This document shows positions 5,453 to 6,592 of a stretch of 6,592 nucleotides of DNA, in pieces. The first letter of the stretch is position 1. The number at the start of each line of letters is the position of its first letter. The position numbers were made by a program, and so were the translations under genes. This stretch comes from Gemmobacter sp. (GTDB lineage: Bacteria > Pseudomonadota > Alphaproteobacteria > Rhodobacterales > Rhodobacteraceae): the NCBI GenBank assembly GCA_003509785.1, contig DOMY01000019.1, forward strand, positions 1 to 6,592. The letters are read 5' to 3'. Under the pieces are notes generated by a model, which was given only the letters and a program-made list of their open reading frames with translations, ran no database searches and had not been told where the DNA came from.

Positions 5453-5857
5453 TCAGAGCGACCGGAACCAGGTCACACGGAACGACACCAGCACGGTGCC
5501 GATCTTCTGTTCACCTTCGCCATTGAGCGTGAAGGTCGTATCCTCGGGCAGGCAGCGAAAGCCCGCCTGAAGAAAGGCAGCAACAATGCAAGCCTCGATC
5601 GCGTCTGCATCGGCAACCAGCACATCCTCCAGATCCTCTGCACCCAGACGCTTGACGACGATCTGCAGCAGCGTGGATTTCTCGAAATCCTCCAGCGTCT
5701 GCGCCTGGCTGCGCTCTTGCGGCGTCACGACGCCGATCACTGGCAATTCCGATGCCGAGATATTACTCGCCCAAGCCGAAATCATGGTGAGGGCTGACAT
5801 GCGCACATCAGCTGCAAGCGCGGCACGGGCCATCGCCCGGAAGGCCGGGCGGCTCAT
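5453..5857 (-). CDS. Probable tail terminator or minor tail protein (lambda gpU-like)
   Basis: 134 residues from ATG 5857, which overlaps the preceding stop as ATGA. No clear ribosome binding site precedes it, so translational coupling is likely. Lambda gpU, the hexameric cap that stops tail tube growth and joins the head, is 131 residues and lies just after the head-tail joining genes, as here. The sequence has an N-terminal helix (RPAFRAMARAALAAD), a strand LPVIGVVTPQE near residues 38-48, TLLQIVVKRLG (62-72), a helix DADAIEACIVAAFLQAG, and a final strand pair FTLNGEGEQKIGTVLVSFRVTWFRSL. The closing 'DGEGEQPVG...F.V.Y'-like strand is typical of tail terminator-like proteins as I know them. 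A lambda gpZ-like or neck protein role is the main alternative. Confidence 0.65.
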   Translation of the reverse strand: MSRPAFRAMARAALAADVRMSALTMISAWASNISASELPVIGVVTPQERSQAQTLEDFEKSTLLQIVVKRLGAEDLEDVLVADADAIEACIVAAFLQAGFRCLPEDTTFTLNGEGEQKIGTVLVSFRVTWFRSL

Positions 5858-6180
5858 TCGAACACCCGTTCCAGCTCGCAGATCACCGCCGCATCGGTGG
5901 CGGGCGATCCTGTGGGTTCGAAATTCAGCACGGCATAGCTGCGGCCATTGCCGGGATGGATGCGATCCCCCTTCGCCAGTTCGGGCACCAGATGCTTCTG
6001 CACCCGCCAGCTGGGCGAGGTGATCAGCACCGCATGGCCGTCGCCATCCAGCGCTTCGACAGGCTGATCGCGGAAGACCGACAAGACCTCGCGCGCCAAC
6101 CCATCCTTGGGCTGATAGGTGACAGGCTTGCCGAAGACGCCTGCTACCAGCCCCGCCATGCCGTCGAACAACCCGCTCAT
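5854..6180 (-). CDS. Head-tail joining protein, lambda FII-like
   Basis: 108 residues from ATG 6180, overlapping the stop of the preceding gene as ATGA. It lacks its own strong ribosome binding site and is probably translated by coupling. The N-terminus (MSGLFDGMAGLVAGVFGKPVTY) is a short helix, followed by strands: REVLSVFRDQPVEALDGDG, VLITSPSWRVQKHLVPELAKGDRI and RSYAVLNFEPTGS. This matches the layout of lambda gpFII (117 aa): N-terminal helix, an 'R.VFDDP' strand, a 'VRTDEV..LRRGD' turn and a late strand pair. FII binds the connector of the filled head and forms the site where the tail attaches. Position after the capsid-associated gene and before the gpU-like gene supports this. The match is by pattern from memory, not by search. 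Confidence 0.72.
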   Translation of the reverse strand: MSGLFDGMAGLVAGVFGKPVTYQPKDGLAREVLSVFRDQPVEALDGDGHAVLITSPSWRVQKHLVPELAKGDRIHPGNGRSYAVLNFEPTGSPATDAAVICELERVFE

Positions 6181-6512
6181 AGCGTAAAGGCGGCCGTCAG
6201 CCGCACCCGGCCCAGCGTGGCATCCGATGCCGCAACCGCCAGCGCCACCCCCACCAGCTTGTTGGTGCTGTCCGTGGTGGTGCAGACCTTGTTGGTATCA
6301 TCCCAATAGATCCGCGCACCCACCGCCCAGACCGCGCCGGTGGCCTTGGCCAGATCGTAAACGCCTTCCAGCGCCAGTTCCACCGCCGCTGCCGTGGCTG
6401 CGGAATGCACCGCCACACCGAACAGCGACCCGACCAGCACGCCCTGGCCGGATACCACATCATAGGGCGCGGGCACCGAAACCTGCTGCCCCGCCTGAAC
6501 GTAATTCTTCAT
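6177..6512 (-). CDS. DUF2190 family capsid-associated protein (putative head decoration/cement)
   Basis: 111 residues from ATG 6512 (MKNYVQAGQQVSVPAPYDV), with AAAGGA seven bases upstream. The DUF2190 pattern is clear: M-K-N-aromatic-hydrophobic-Q-x-G at the start, SGQGVLVGSLFGVAV (21-35), VELALEGVYDLAKATGAVWAVGARIYWDD (44-72), and a final VALAVAASDATLGRVRL strand region (88-104). Members are small beta-rich proteins encoded next to phage major capsid genes. They are often annotated as head decoration or capsid cement, although the exact role is not established for most. The gene is the first complete one at the right edge and probably follows the major capsid gene outside the window. Length is normal for the family. 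Confidence 0.92.
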   Translation of the reverse strand: MKNYVQAGQQVSVPAPYDVVSGQGVLVGSLFGVAVHSAATAAAVELALEGVYDLAKATGAVWAVGARIYWDDTNKVCTTTDSTNKLVGVALAVAASDATLGRVRLTAAFTL

Positions 6513-6536
6513 GATCCGATCCTTTCGATGATCCGA
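6511..6536. repeat. Short direct repeat upstream of the DUF2190 gene
   Basis: ATGATCCGA occurs at 6511-6519 and again at 6528-6536, 17 bp apart. The first copy overlaps the start codon of the DUF2190 gene and the ribosome binding site lies between the copies. It may be a chance duplication; no regulator is known. Confidence 0.4.
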
Positions 6537-6540
6537 AACG

Positions 6541-6570
6541 ACGAAGGGCGGCCCTGCGCCGCCCTTTCGT
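6541..6570 (-). other. Strong hairpin upstream of the DUF2190 gene
   Basis: ACGAAGGGCGGC (6541-6552) and GCCGCCCTTTCGT (6558-6570) pair around a 5-nt loop with one bulged base. On the minus strand it is followed by TTCGTCGTTTCGG, only partly T-rich, so it is at best a weak or partial terminator. It lies between the presumed upstream capsid gene and the DUF2190 gene. Capsid genes are often followed by such a hairpin, which lets some transcription through and stabilises the capsid message. The bases to its right (6571-6592) are too few to identify a gene; a possible minus-strand TGA lies at 6585-6583. Confidence 0.5.
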
Positions 6571-6592
6571 CCGAAAATCCTGTCAGCCCGGG

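Overview
The window reads as part of the late (virion morphogenesis) operon of a lambda-like temperate siphophage or prophage. The host is probably an alphaproteobacterium: the DNA is GC-rich, codons such as TTA, CTA and TCA are rare, and the protein style fits sphingomonad or rhodobacter-type prophages. The host assignment is a guess from composition. No integrase, attachment site, tRNA, CRISPR array or insertion sequence is visible.

All phage genes lie on the minus strand and are read from the right edge to the left. From right to left they are: a DUF2190 capsid-associated protein (6177-6512), a lambda FII-like head-tail connector (5854-6180), a gpU-like tail terminator candidate (5453-5857), two small unassigned virion-region proteins (5077-5421 and 4766-5068), a tail tube protein (4217-4651), a tail assembly chaperone pair (2919-3359 and 2560-2934), and a tape measure protein that runs off the left edge (1-2484, no stop seen). 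This is the lambda order FI/FII-U-V-G-T-H. Spacing is tight, with ATGA stop/start overlaps at 6177-6180 and 5854-5857. Most separately initiated genes have an AAAGG- or GAGG-type ribosome binding site.

The chaperone pair carries a canonical -1 frameshift signal on the minus strand. It consists of GGGAAAC in the correct X XXY YYZ phase at 2940-2934, a 5-nt spacer and a stem-loop. A ribosome that slips there enters the second frame and makes a G-GT type fusion of about 266 residues.

A divergently oriented hicAB toxin-antitoxin cassette (plus strand, 3506-4186) sits between the tail tube gene and the chaperone genes. It has its own AT-rich promoter, a near-perfect 16-bp palindrome over the -10 region that is a plausible HicB operator, and a 9-bp-stem hairpin at the end of hicA. 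It looks like a 'moron': an accessory cassette inserted into a structural operon. Late transcription must cross it in antisense, leaving about 860 nt of late mRNA untranslated between the tail tube and chaperone genes.

Most of the biology belongs to known families. The parts most worth a second look are the antisense hicAB insertion with its operator, the frameshift signal, and the internal repeats in the tape measure gene.
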